From Candidatus Hodarchaeota archaeon (GTDB lineage Archaea > Asgardarchaeota > Heimdallarchaeia > Hodarchaeales > Hodarchaeaceae): a stretch of 44,211 bases of DNA. The notes under the pieces were generated by a model. It was not told the DNA's origin, searched no databases, and worked only from the letters and a program-made list of their open reading frames with translations. Positions 33,608-44,211 of this stretch are shown here, in pieces. The DNA is taken from positions 1-44,211 of the forward strand of contig JAEOTQ010000024.1 of assembly GCA_016839785.1 (NCBI GenBank), in the 5' to 3' direction. The position numbers were made by a program, and so were the translations under genes. The stretch's first letter is position 1; every line of letters begins with the position of its first letter.

Positions 33608-34216
33608 TCATGAAACTAGAAGTTTGTTAGACAATTGTTTGTTTGAGTTTGAAGATATATTACTTAATTTGCTGTTTTTTCTTTCGATCGTTAGTAGGAC
33701 TTTCTCAAAAATATTCATGACTGATTTTATATCCTTAGCTGAACATTTAAAAGAAGTAATACAGTTGAACCTTTGAATATATCGTGCTAAATTAAAATTT
33801 TTCTCATCATCGGTTGCTAAGTCGGATTTAGTGCCGATTAAAAATCGTGGGATAGTCGGTGTTATGAACTCAAGCCATTCAGAAAGATTGAATAAGGAAG
33901 AAAGATCGGTAAGGTCAAAACAAAGTAATGCTGCATCTGCACCTTTGCAGAACTCACCAAAGACTCCCATATGTTTGAAATGTTCTTGACCCCCAAGGTC
34001 CCAAATCTGCAATTTACTCACATCCTTGTCTGAATGGGTGATAATCTTTGAATGGAACTCAACTGCGATCGTTTGTTTCGATTTCGTAAAAAAATAATTA
34101 TCAATGTATGATTTAGAAATTGTAGTTTTTCCTACACCTCCCTCTCCTAAAAGTACTATTTTTATCGGTTTTTTTTCTTTCGAAGGAACTAACTGCAAAT
34201 AATACACCGATTTCAT
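33608..34216 (-). CDS. Ras-superfamily small GTPase
   Basis: A 202-residue Rab/Ras-like GTPase. G1 is GEGGVGKT (24-31), G2 threonine T49 in SKQTIAVEF, G3 WDLGGQEHF (72-80) with catalytic Q77, G4 GTKSDL (128-133) and G5 CSAKD (158-162). The DLGGQ form of G3 is seen in Arf/Rag-like and many Asgard GTPases. The C-terminal tail is serine/asparagine-rich with no terminal cysteine, so there is no prenylation signal. It heads the five-gene reverse operon with a KaiC-like ATPase and a roadblock-like protein. Its start region contains a TATA-like element near 34243-34252, suggesting a short leader. Abundant Ras-like GTPases are a feature of Asgard archaea. Confidence 0.92.
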   Translation of the reverse strand: MKSVYYLQLVPSKEKKPIKIVLLGEGGVGKTTISKSYIDNYFFTKSKQTIAVEFHSKIITHSDKDVSKLQIWDLGGQEHFKHMGVFGEFCKGADAALLCFDLTDLSSLFNLSEWLEFITPTIPRFLIGTKSDLATDDEKNFNLARYIQRFNCITSFKCSAKDIKSVMNIFEKVLLTIERKNSKLSNISSNSNKQLSNKLLVS

Positions 34217-34263
34217 AACTTGAGCTTTTCATTTTAAAGTCCCTAAAATAATGGATTTCTGGG

Positions 34264-34273
34264 ATATTATAAA
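34264..34273 (+). promoter_or_regulatory. Candidate TATA box for the pilin-like gene
   Basis: ATATTATAAAC-type element about 31-40 bases before the ATG at 34304. A start about 25 bases downstream would give an almost leaderless mRNA, in agreement with the lack of a Shine-Dalgarno site there. Confidence 0.4.
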
Positions 34274-34303
34274 CAAACTTGGGCTAATTCCTACGATTGA
34301 ATC

Positions 34304-34516
34304 ATGAAAGCACACAATGTTTTGAAAGGAATTCTTTCCAGAAAAATAAGCATACAGAATAAGAGAAGAGGTTCCCCACTTGTGGAAGAAGGAATTTTGA
34401 TAGGGTTAAGTTTATTCGGTTTTCTATTGATATTTTCCATTGTTACAGGAGTTTTGGACTGGCTTTTGATAAATGCAGATGAATTACTGAGAGAACTTGG
34501 GTCGTTATTTCCATAA
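34304..34516 (+). CDS. Minimal type IV pilin-like protein (class III signal peptide)
   Basis: A 70-residue protein with a basic N-terminus ending KRRG, a predicted prepilin peptidase cleavage after G23, and glutamate at position +5 of the mature chain (S-P-L-V-E), followed by a hydrophobic helix LIGLSLFGFLLIFSIVTGV. This is the class III signal peptide pattern of archaeal type IV pilins and archaellins. The predicted mature chain is only 47 residues, with no globular head, like the small Flp-type pilins. It diverges from the GTPase operon across 87 bases, so the two may share regulation. Confidence 0.62.
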   Translation: MKAHNVLKGILSRKISIQNKRRGSPLVEEGILIGLSLFGFLLIFSIVTGVLDWLLINADELLRELGSLFP

Positions 34517-34658
34517 ATGAGCCTTATCTCAACAAAACCGGTTACAAACAGCTTTTTAATAGGGAATAAGCACTTATCTGAAAATTAAAACACACATTTG
34601 TGTTTAGAAACTTCTAAAATTTGAGACCCAGTGTGAAAATTAATAGGCAAGTTTGAAA

Positions 34659-34733
34659 TGGACCGAGTGGGATTTGAACCCACGGCCTCCTGGATGCAAA
34701 CCAGGCGCTGCTACCAAGCTGAGCTATCGGCCC
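34659..34733 (-). tRNA. tRNA-Ala(TGC)
   Basis: Complete 75-base cloverleaf on the reverse strand: acceptor GGGCCGA/TCGGTCC with the G3-T70 wobble that identifies alanine tRNAs, discriminator A, anticodon stem-loop CCTGG-TTTGCAT-CCAGG (anticodon TGC), T arm GTGGG-TTCAAAT-CCCAC. The D stem has one mismatch. No intron and no encoded CCA. Confidence 0.96.
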
Positions 34734-34776
34734 AATGAGTTGATTTCTGAATATTTTATGATGTTTTAAAAAGCTT

Positions 34777-35343
34777 TCAATTATCTTTAGGCGGGGGATC
34801 CTTCCAAATTTTCCTTGGATCTTGTTTTAATTTGAATCGTTTTTGCTCTAAGAGTCGATAAACTGTTCCATGTTTGGATCCTCGAATTAGCATATCTATC
34901 GCTTCTTTTGCAGAGCGTATTTCTTCTATATCTCCGATTATTGAAATTTGTGATCCAAAAATTGAAATATACGTATCTGTTCCAGACTCGATCATATTTC
35001 TAGCTTTTCCCTTCTCTCCAATTAAACGGGATTTTAATCTTTTTATATTATTCTTAGACCCTTCTAAATGAATTGTTTCTAGAAAAATGCTATCATCAAT
35101 TAAATAAAAGGCTTTATCTGCATTAAAACCTCTTCCAATTGCTTTTATGATATCTCGCGCCTTCCAAACATAAGTTGGATCGATAGTGTTCTCATTGGAT
35201 ACTATAACAATCGATCCATCATCACTATCTACTTGAACATTTACCCCAGCAAGTGATTCAATTTCTGCTTTAGTTTCTCCCTTTTTTCCAATTAATACTC
35301 CTATTCTACTCCTTGGAATTTTTATTCGGTATGAGAAACTCAT
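34777..35343 (-). CDS. Dim2/Pno1-type KH-domain ribosome biogenesis factor
   Basis: Archaeal homologue of Dim2/Pno1, an assembly factor of the small ribosomal subunit that binds near the 3' end of 16S rRNA. The 188-residue protein has two KH domains, with GVLIGKKGETKAEIE (15-29) and a second near 105-120 (RLIGEKGKARNMIE). The C-terminal SKHGTVYRLLEQKRFKLK matches the family, which ends with a helix and a basic tail. It lies directly after RIO1, the usual archaeal csl4/rio1/dim2 grouping of rRNA-processing genes. Confidence 0.92.
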   Translation of the reverse strand: MSFSYRIKIPRSRIGVLIGKKGETKAEIESLAGVNVQVDSDDGSIVIVSNENTIDPTYVWKARDIIKAIGRGFNADKAFYLIDDSIFLETIHLEGSKNNIKRLKSRLIGEKGKARNMIESGTDTYISIFGSQISIIGDIEEIRSAKEAIDMLIRGSKHGTVYRLLEQKRFKLKQDPRKIWKDPPPKDN

Positions 35344-35357
35344 TATTAAACCCTTTC

Positions 35358-36182
35358 CTAAATGGATGATAATTCATCATTGACAATCGAATCAAAAATC
35401 AACTCTGCTTCAGGTGTATTAACTCCTCTGGTTGAGAAATAATATAAGATGTTGTTTAAATCTCTTTCTAAAAATTCTTCTGCTTTTGGATGAGAAGTTA
35501 TAACGCTTTGACTCATGTCTATTAGATATGGAGTTGAATTCTTGACTAAGATATTGTAGGGAGATAAATCTGCATGTATAAGTCCAGCTTTTCTGTATAG
35601 TATCTTAATCTGGGCTAAAATTGATTTCAACATTATTTGAGTAGCTTCAGCTGAACTTACTTTTAGTAGTTGACAGGGAATCCCATCTTCTCCAATTAAT
35701 TCCATTAATAGGACATTATTTTTTACCAGAATCGGTTTCGGTACATTAACTCCTGCAAGATGACTTCGACTTAAATTTCTATACTCTTTCTCAGCCCATA
35801 ATTTTACTAAGTTTCTAGTTTTTTTACTGTATTTCTTAAATCGAATATCACCGGTAATGTACTTTTCAATACTCCTGAAATTCAATGTACTAGTCCTAAA
35901 AATTTTTATTACAATTGGTGATTCTATCGATAAATCTTGACACAATACAATCCCTTTTGGACCAAGATTTGCAAGAAAAACTCCCGATTCTTTTCCAGAA
36001 GCAATTGTCCCAGAAATAGCATCAATTATCCCCTTACTCTGAAGACCTGATAATATTTTTGTTGTATTTCCATCTATTACTGCATTAATTGTCTGGAAAT
36101 CTTCCTTTCCCTTTCTTTTTTTACGCCAGCGATCGTTATTATCAGATAATTTTTCCCAAATTCTCTTATCATCGGGTTTCAT
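35358..36182 (-). CDS. rio1: RIO1-family atypical protein kinase
   Basis: RIO1 acts late in 40S-type ribosomal subunit maturation as an ATPase/kinase. The 274-residue protein has the P-loop-like ASGKESGVF (61-69), ATP-binding K93 in VIKIF, the catalytic loop HADLSPYN (203-210) with D205 and the metal-binding D222 in IDMSQ. An N-terminal RIO-specific helix region precedes the kinase core. The ATG lies inside the end of the csl4 gene (14-base overlap), so translation is coupled. Followed by dim2, which acts on the same pre-small-subunit particle. Confidence 0.95.
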   Translation of the reverse strand: MKPDDKRIWEKLSDNNDRWRKKRKGKEDFQTINAVIDGNTTKILSGLQSKGIIDAISGTIASGKESGVFLANLGPKGIVLCQDLSIESPIVIKIFRTSTLNFRSIEKYITGDIRFKKYSKKTRNLVKLWAEKEYRNLSRSHLAGVNVPKPILVKNNVLLMELIGEDGIPCQLLKVSSAEATQIMLKSILAQIKILYRKAGLIHADLSPYNILVKNSTPYLIDMSQSVITSHPKAEEFLERDLNNILYYFSTRGVNTPEAELIFDSIVNDELSSI

Positions 36183-36780
36183 TTTGCGAAGTCCTCGTAA
36201 ATGAGGTTACTAGTTTCCCAAATGATTTTGCAGTTACACGATTCTGAATAAGGTTACAATTTTGACATTTCAAAGCATTTGGTCTGAAAAAAACAAGATC
36301 ATGACCACAGTGATTACACTGAGCTATTACAACCCCTAAATCGTCACCAATAAGACTGATGTATACAGGCTTCATAGTTCTTACAATTTTAAACTTAAGC
36401 CAATCTCCAGGACGAGTTACTTCATACATATTTTTTACGAATCTTCTGGAAGCTTCAGATACATGTAAAATGCTATTAATCGGTAAAGGAACTTCCCTAT
36501 TGTTTATTCTATGAATATCTACAGAAGCAATTTGTTTTTTCACATATACAACATTACCAACACCAGTATCCCCTCTCCTGAGTTGCAATACTCTTTTAAT
36601 TGGTTTTACTGTAATCTTATGTTTTTTTAGATCAGGAGATACTTCACCAGTTGTCATAGATAAAATGCTCCCATCCTGCTCAAAGCATGTCTCGTCAGGT
36701 AAAAATTCCTCTATTACCGCAATTTTGTCACCTGGTACAACTCGGCTTTGAGTAGATTTTTCTACATGTTTTTTACTCAT
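36169..36780 (-). CDS. csl4: Exosome RNA-binding subunit Csl4
   Basis: Cap subunit of the archaeal RNA exosome, guiding RNA to the Rrp41/42 ring. The 203-residue protein has an N-terminal domain starting VVPGDKIAVIEEFLP, an S1 RNA-binding domain (about 65-145, with GDTGVGNVVYV and HVSEASRRFVKNMYEVTRPG) and a C-terminal zinc ribbon with C155, C158, C172 and C175. The frame opens with TTG at 36792, but the ATG at 36780 is the natural start. The rest of the exosome operon (rrp4, rrp41, rrp42) is not in this window. Confidence 0.94.
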   Translation of the reverse strand: MSKKHVEKSTQSRVVPGDKIAVIEEFLPDETCFEQDGSILSMTTGEVSPDLKKHKITVKPIKRVLQLRRGDTGVGNVVYVKKQIASVDIHRINNREVPLPINSILHVSEASRRFVKNMYEVTRPGDWLKFKIVRTMKPVYISLIGDDLGVVIAQCNHCGHDLVFFRPNALKCQNCNLIQNRVTAKSFGKLVTSFTRTSQNETR

Positions 36781-36940
36781 TTCCAATCCCAATGGAAGGT
36801 AATGCGGAATAATATTAATATTCTACTAGAATTTTCCACTTTCTTTTCAAGAATATTCCTCCTTTTTCAGGCAAAGATATTGTCTTTGTGAATTTCAACC
36901 TTGTTTTGAGTAGCATTCGACTATGATTTCAATTTGCATA

Positions 36941-37624
36941 CTACTTGGAGAATCGAACTAAATCTACCTGTACCTTATGTTGATCACGATTATGAAATTT
37001 AAACGTTCGAGGTAGAGAGAATTCTATGGTGGCAAGTATTGTTGACGTTTTTTTATGAGAAGAAGCAATTCTTTTCCATAAGCTTCGTGAACTTATGCTT
37101 GTTTTATGCAAGGATAGGACGACTTCAGAATAAGAGAGTGATTTTCGGAGGAAAACTTGGTCAATACCTCTCCTCTGAGTCCCAAAAGGTGGATTCATGA
37201 TCGTTGTACGAAAAAGATATTTCCAATTACTTGCTTCAACAAATTCTATAGCAGTATTCAGGAGATCAACATGAAGATTTAGTTTCTTCATTGTGGTACG
37301 AAGTTGATCTAAGACTGAAATATCATTATCTACCCCAATGACTCTTTTAGAAAAAAATTTTGATATGGGAAGAGTGAATCTTCCAGTTCCACAGCCTAAA
37401 TCCACAATATTCCTATTAGTTAAATCCTTCTTCGCTAAAATAAGAATAAATGAGATTAAATCGCTTGGGAGCGAATATTGTTCTGATCTGATATTGGGTA
37501 CCTTAAATGTTGCAATTTGATTAACAAACGACCTGATTTCATCAAATAATCTCAAGTCACTCCCTGAAAAATCCAGTTTTCTTGGATACTGAAGTTCAAA
37601 TTGTAGATTATTTGGGATTGACAT
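36941..37624 (-). CDS. METTL5-type rRNA N6-adenine methyltransferase
   Basis: Class I SAM methyltransferase of 227 residues closely matching METTL5, which makes m6A in the decoding-centre region of small-subunit rRNA in eukaryotes. Hallmarks: EQYSLPSDL (48-56) where METTL5 has EQY-T-R-P, SAM motif VDLGCGTGRF (74-83), catalytic NPPFGTQRRG (144-153), SLHKTS (171-176), and the end SLPRTFKFHNRD with VQVDLVRFS like the human LPASYKFH and IEVDLIRFS (from memory). In eukaryotes it requires TRMT112; a Trm112-like gene is at 24917. It stands between uS12 and csl4, among ribosome genes. Confidence 0.92.
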   Translation of the reverse strand: MSIPNNLQFELQYPRKLDFSGSDLRLFDEIRSFVNQIATFKVPNIRSEQYSLPSDLISFILILAKKDLTNRNIVDLGCGTGRFTLPISKFFSKRVIGVDNDISVLDQLRTTMKKLNLHVDLLNTAIEFVEASNWKYLFRTTIMNPPFGTQRRGIDQVFLRKSLSYSEVVLSLHKTSISSRSLWKRIASSHKKTSTILATIEFSLPRTFKFHNRDQHKVQVDLVRFSK

Positions 37625-37713
37625 AATTTCAAATGCATAAATACCTAGATATCACTAAAAGTATTTCTCTCCCCTGCTAATGCAAAAAGAAAATGGAGAT
37701 TTAACGAGGGATA

Positions 37714-38157
37714 TTACCGCATTGGTTTTTCTTTTCTTCCAGAGAGCATAGCTTTTAGACTTACTCCGTTGACATGGACTACTCTATAACGCACTCCAGG
37801 AAGATCTCCAACAGCTCCACCCTTTCCTCCACCGATCCCTTCAATTGAAACTTCATCATGCTCATCAATAAATAATAATCCCCCGTCTCCTGGAACAAAA
37901 GCAGTAACTTGTTTTCCATTTTTGATTAGCTGAACTCTCACACATTTCCTGATAGCTGAATTTGGTTGTTTTGATTCAATCCCTACTTTCTCTATTACAA
38001 TCCCACGAGCTTGCGGAGAACCTTCAAGGGGGTCATATTTTTCCTTCAAGCGGAGTACTTTTCTTTTATATGTTGTACTCTTCCAACGAAATTTTTTTCG
38101 TTTCTTAACCAGCTTATTTGCTGCGAATTCGCCTCGTGGTGATTTCAATCCAGTCAT
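37714..38157 (-). CDS. rps12: Ribosomal protein uS12
   Basis: Decoding-centre protein of the small subunit. The 147 residues include the archaeal N-terminal extension and the invariant segments [19 protein letters not shown] and [11 protein letters not shown]. The ATG start is at 38157, downstream of NusA as in the usual archaeal rpoA1-rpoA2-rpl30e-nusA-rps12 operon. The next conserved members (uS7, EF-1A, uS10) do not follow; METTL5 comes instead after 89 bases. Confidence 0.97.
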   Translation of the reverse strand: MTGLKSPRGEFAANKLVKKRKKFRWKSTTYKRKVLRLKEKYDPLEGSPQARGIVIEKVGIESKQPNSAIRKCVRVQLIKNGKQVTAFVPGDGGLLFIDEHDEVSIEGIGGGKGGAVGDLPGVRYRVVHVNGVSLKAMLSGRKEKPMR

Positions 38158-38295
38158 GTTTTTTCGCCTAATGTTTGTAGATATATGTGAGTATTATTTT
38201 CTCTTAATTTTACTGTTTAGTATTGCAATAAACGTATTTAACTTTGTTTTTAGTAAGGTTTTTGAACAGTTTGGCTTTCGCTTTCCTCTGTTAGA

Positions 38296-38736
38296 TTAAT
38301 TTGGACACTGAATAATTACGTTTTTTACCCCAAAATGTCTCTTTAGTAATAGACGCGATCGCTGTATATTTCTACCATTTTTACCAATAGCTTTTCCTTT
38401 TTCCCGTTGAACTACTGTAACTATTACTGTTTTACGACCTGATTTCTCAACAACTTCAACATTTTTTGTTTTTGCTGGTGCCAATGTGTTTGATACGAAT
38501 TTCTCAATCCTCTCTGAATATTCAACTACTTCGACATTCTTATTGAAGTGCTCACGTAGTCTTTGGATCGTAGTACCTCCCCTTCCAATGACTTTTCCTG
38601 TATCATTTCTGCGAACAATGAAGATAACCCTATTATCTTCTTTTTCCCATATACAATCGATAGCTAGAGCTCCTGTCAATCCTTCTAATGTCGATATAAA
38701 GCTCAATTCCTCTTGAGACATTCGTATACTAGACAA
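38296..38736 (-). CDS. nusA: Archaeal NusA-like KH protein
   Basis: Archaeal NusA consists of two KH domains only. Both are visible in these 146 residues: GKVIGRGGTTIQRLREHF and GKAIGKNGRNIQRSRLLL. The RNAP-binding and S1 domains of bacterial NusA are absent, as expected. The start is TTG with AGGAAG seven bases upstream; an ATG at 38721 is the alternative. It lies 11 bases after eL30 in the RNAP operon. Confidence 0.94.
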   Translation of the reverse strand: MSSIRMSQEELSFISTLEGLTGALAIDCIWEKEDNRVIFIVRRNDTGKVIGRGGTTIQRLREHFNKNVEVVEYSERIEKFVSNTLAPAKTKNVEVVEKSGRKTVIVTVVQREKGKAIGKNGRNIQRSRLLLKRHFGVKNVIIQCPN

Positions 38737-38747
38737 TGATGAACTTC

Positions 38748-39050
38748 CTATTCGATATATTCAAGAATTTTGGAATTTCCTGGATCTAGGATAGCAATTG
38801 TTGAAACTTTATGTGGACGTCCACATACAGCTCCCAACTCTTTTCCACTTTTTTCATAAGAGATAATTGGTATTTTTGAAAGCTCGCAGTTTCTCTTTAA
38901 TTCTTCTGCAATGTTCAAGGGTAAATTGCTAGAAACAATCGTTGCTTTTACTTTCCCACTTAGTACACTTTTAAGGACATCATTGTATCCCATTTTTACT
39001 TTCCCTGTACTCATTGCCATATTTATTGCCTTTTCAATGTCTGGTTTCAT
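38748..39050 (-). CDS. rpl30e: Ribosomal protein eL30
   Basis: A 100-residue L7Ae/L30e-superfamily RNA-binding protein. Segments GKVKMGYNDVLKSVLSGKVK and ATIVSSNLPLNIAEELKRNC are typical, as is the late KELGAVCGRPHKVSTIAILD. The position between RNAP A'' and NusA is the conserved archaeal place for eL30, which separates it from L7Ae. ATG is two bases after the A'' stop, with GAGGATGA inside the upstream gene. Confidence 0.95.
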   Translation of the reverse strand: MKPDIEKAINMAMSTGKVKMGYNDVLKSVLSGKVKATIVSSNLPLNIAEELKRNCELSKIPIISYEKSGKELGAVCGRPHKVSTIAILDPGNSKILEYIE

Positions 39051-39052
39051 AT

Positions 39053-42946
<3,894 letters not shown>

Positions 42947-43303
42947 AGTGTATTCTCCCAGTCATAGTGTCAGCTGAGTAAGAATTATACGATTAGGAAA
43001 TAATTAGAAATTTTTTGTTTGCGCTGTTCGCACGGAATTTGAGCATTAATCAACTAATGCAAAATTAAAAATGATTTATGTAGTTTCATAGAGAATTCGA
43101 TTGGTTAAGGATTTCGAAACATTGAGTGAGTGTTTATATAGTGAAAAAGATCGTCTTCAAGAAAATAAATAACCTCATGCTATTTTTTCTTTAACCTGAT
43201 GAACCTAGTCCAATTGGAAGCATTATTATGAACTTTAAAAAGTTTGTCAAACTCAAAATTAGATAAATCTACTTCTTTTTACCTTCAAATTTGAAGAAAG
43301 TGT
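42947..43303. other. Upstream region of the RNAP operon, 357 bases
   Basis: No gene seen. A reverse-strand TATA-like CTATATAAA at 43133-43141 is the best promoter candidate for rpoA1 and would leave a leader of about 160 bases. The region would normally hold the end of rpoB in other archaea. Confidence 0.45.
43283..43296. repeat. Perfect 14-base palindrome after the small membrane-protein gene
   Basis: CTTCAAATTTGAAG reads the same on both strands and lies seven bases past the stop of the reverse-strand gene ending at 43304. It could be a terminator hairpin or a protein-binding site; no T-run follows on the reverse strand. Confidence 0.4.
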
Positions 43304-43486
43304 TTAAACTAAATATACATTCAAAGTTAATACTATTAATCCGAAAATTAGTATATACTTTCCAAGTTTAGCTCCAGTAGGAACGTAAATTATTGATCCA
43401 AAAGTAATTGAAACGAGTCCAAATGGTATCGAGATGAAAATATTAATGATTTCCACAAATATCTGAATTATTACCGTTTCTATCAT
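43304..43486 (-). CDS. Small two-helix membrane protein, unknown
   Basis: About 60 residues with two hydrophobic helices (about 5-30 and 40-59) around GSIIYVPTGAKLGK. The ATG at 43486 follows the upstream stop closely (TGG-TAA-TAATATG) with a GGAAATGG-like site inside the upstream gene; a longer frame up to 43531 overlaps that gene. Helix-short loop-helix with a final positively charged turn is the layout of TrbC/VirB2-type pilins, but no specific motif supports this. Probably co-transcribed with the larger membrane gene upstream. Confidence 0.5.
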   Translation of the reverse strand: MIETVIIQIFVEIINIFISIPFGLVSITFGSIIYVPTGAKLGKYILIFGLIVLTLNVYLV

Positions 43487-43490
43487 ATTA

Positions 43491-44093
43491 TTACCATTTC
43501 CAAACAGGAAATTGTGGAAAGTGATTACCAAGGGGAAGAATTACAACTAAAAGACAAATAATACTTTTTCTAATATTTTTGACAAAATTTCTTTCCTGAT
43601 TCATTAGATATAACCCACAATTTCCAATTAGATAAATCAAAGATAGTGTAGCAAGAATGAATAAGAGATACATGCTAATATAAGATGTAAAAGTCTCAAT
43701 CTGGTCGAATCTGGTCGAATTTATACGCTCCATGAGAGAAACATCGTTAAAAAGGAAAATGAACAATGTAATTATACTAAGTGCACGGGCGATCATCCAC
43801 TTCCCATTTTCTTCCCTTTCATCAAGTAAATACGTTATCCCTCCTAATATTAAAGACAAATTTGAAATTATAATAGCGAGAGCATAAAGGAAAGGTAGTA
43901 CTTCAACGAATAAGCCAATAATTGAAGAAGAAATCCCTTCAAATTGATCAATATCAACAATATCACCAAGTAGAATTGCTTGCCCCTTCATTAGGATTGG
44001 ATAGGGATCAACCTCAAATATTTGGCGTGATGGGTACATATTCACAGGATTATTTAATTCACGTTTATAAGAACCATAAAATTTAGTCTTCAC
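43491..44093 (-). CDS. Multi-helix membrane protein, unknown
   Basis: A 200-residue protein with four or five hydrophobic segments (about 57-88, 104-122, 136-160, 174-190) after a soluble N-terminus of about 50 residues. GGITYLLDEREENGKWMIAR between segments 1 and 2 resembles the helix-turn-helix turn seen in its small downstream neighbour. GTG start with a very strong GGAGGTGAT site; the GTG overlaps the stop of the preceding frame as GTGA, so translation is coupled. No family recognised. It sits in a run of small overlapping genes that looks unlike the conserved operons beside it, possibly part of a secretion or conjugation locus beyond the window. Confidence 0.6.
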   Translation of the reverse strand: MKTKFYGSYKRELNNPVNMYPSRQIFEVDPYPILMKGQAILLGDIVDIDQFEGISSSIIGLFVEVLPFLYALAIIISNLSLILGGITYLLDEREENGKWMIARALSIITLFIFLFNDVSLMERINSTRFDQIETFTSYISMYLLFILATLSLIYLIGNCGLYLMNQERNFVKNIRKSIICLLVVILPLGNHFPQFPVWKW

Positions 44094-44211
44094 GCATCAC
44101 CTCCTCGAAATTGAAGCTGTGGGAGTATTTCCCGCCGTACAAAACGGAGAAACCACCGAGCTATGCATACTAATTCATCAGCTTGTTTAATCATTACTAA
44201 ACTTTCCGAAG
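44090..44211 (-). CDS. C-terminal fragment or small protein at window edge
   Basis: Reverse-strand frame open from the window edge to TGA at 44090-44092. It may begin at ATG 44194 (34 residues, MIKQADELVCIARWFLRFVR...) or be the tail of a larger protein. It ends in FRGGDA, its last codons forming the GGAGGTGAT ribosome site of the next gene, and its TGA overlaps that gene's GTG. Basic and amphipathic; function unknown. Confidence 0.45.
   Translation of the reverse strand, partial: SESLVMIKQADELVCIARWFLRFVRREILPQLQFRGGDA

Overview
The window looks like a chromosomal segment of an AT-rich archaeon, most probably an Asgard archaeon. The information-processing genes are archaeal: split RNA polymerase A'/A'' subunits, archaeal ribosomal proteins eL20, eL30, eL31, eL34 and eL39, aIF6, TiaS, and a tRNA with bulge-helix-bulge introns. 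Beside them sit proteins otherwise known mainly from eukaryotes or Asgard archaea: a Ras-superfamily GTPase, a roadblock-like protein, a METTL5-type methyltransferase, and homologues of oligosaccharyltransferase (OST) subunits OST48 and ribophorin I. Shine-Dalgarno sites of the GGAGGTGA type decide many starts. GTG and TTG starts are frequent. I cannot place the organism below phylum level without a tree.

Layout. (1) 1-9 kb, translation and secretion: SecE (cut by the window edge), Spt5, uL10; a reverse-strand operon uL1-eL39-eL31-aIF6-eL20-prefoldin alpha-FtsY; then uL11-TruD, and reverse-strand eL34, a zinc-ribbon protein and an EMC3/DUF106 membrane insertase. (2) 9-16.5 kb, polyamine and agmatine chemistry: deoxyhypusine synthase-TiaS-TPR protein on the reverse strand, then a fold-III PLP decarboxylase divergent from an arginase/agmatinase-family enzyme, followed by an alpha-oxoamine synthase. 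(3) 16.5-19.8 kb: a TFS-like zinc protein, a zinc ribbon/PUA/APS-reductase-like/ferredoxin fusion, and an RNA polymerase subunit Rpo5/Rpb5 that carries a full eukaryote-type N-terminal jaw domain. (4) 19.9-29.5 kb, secretory membrane genes: OST48/Wbp1 homologue, SepF, a two-intron tRNA-Arg(GCG), a small four-helix membrane protein, a COG2403 P-loop protein, a small three-helix protein resembling DAD1/Ost2, a Trm112-like protein, a ferredoxin with no standard start codon, a ribophorin I homologue and SecY/Sec61alpha. (5) 29.6-34.5 kb: a compact five-gene reverse operon of Ras-like GTPase, KaiC-like ATPase, roadblock-like protein, FIST sensor protein and MFS transporter, with a tiny type IV pilin-like gene diverging from it. 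(6) 34.6-43 kb: tRNA-Ala(TGC), Dim2/Pno1, RIO1, Csl4, METTL5, uS12, NusA, eL30, RNAP A'' and A'. (7) The right edge holds three overlapping reverse-strand small membrane or unknown genes.

How the parts fit. SecE, SecY, FtsY, EMC3, OST48, ribophorin I and possibly a DAD1-like protein would form an eukaryote-like co-translational membrane insertion and N-glycosylation system. METTL5 and Trm112 are known partners in eukaryotes. The decarboxylase and ureohydrolase could make and consume agmatine, which TiaS needs, and lead towards polyamines, which deoxyhypusine synthase needs. The RNAP large-subunit operon lacks rpoB and rpoH in their usual upstream place; the rpoH equivalent lies about 20 kb away in an enlarged form. 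The most novel items are the full-length Rpb5, the OST-Sec neighbourhood and the GTPase-KaiC-roadblock-FIST-MFS operon.
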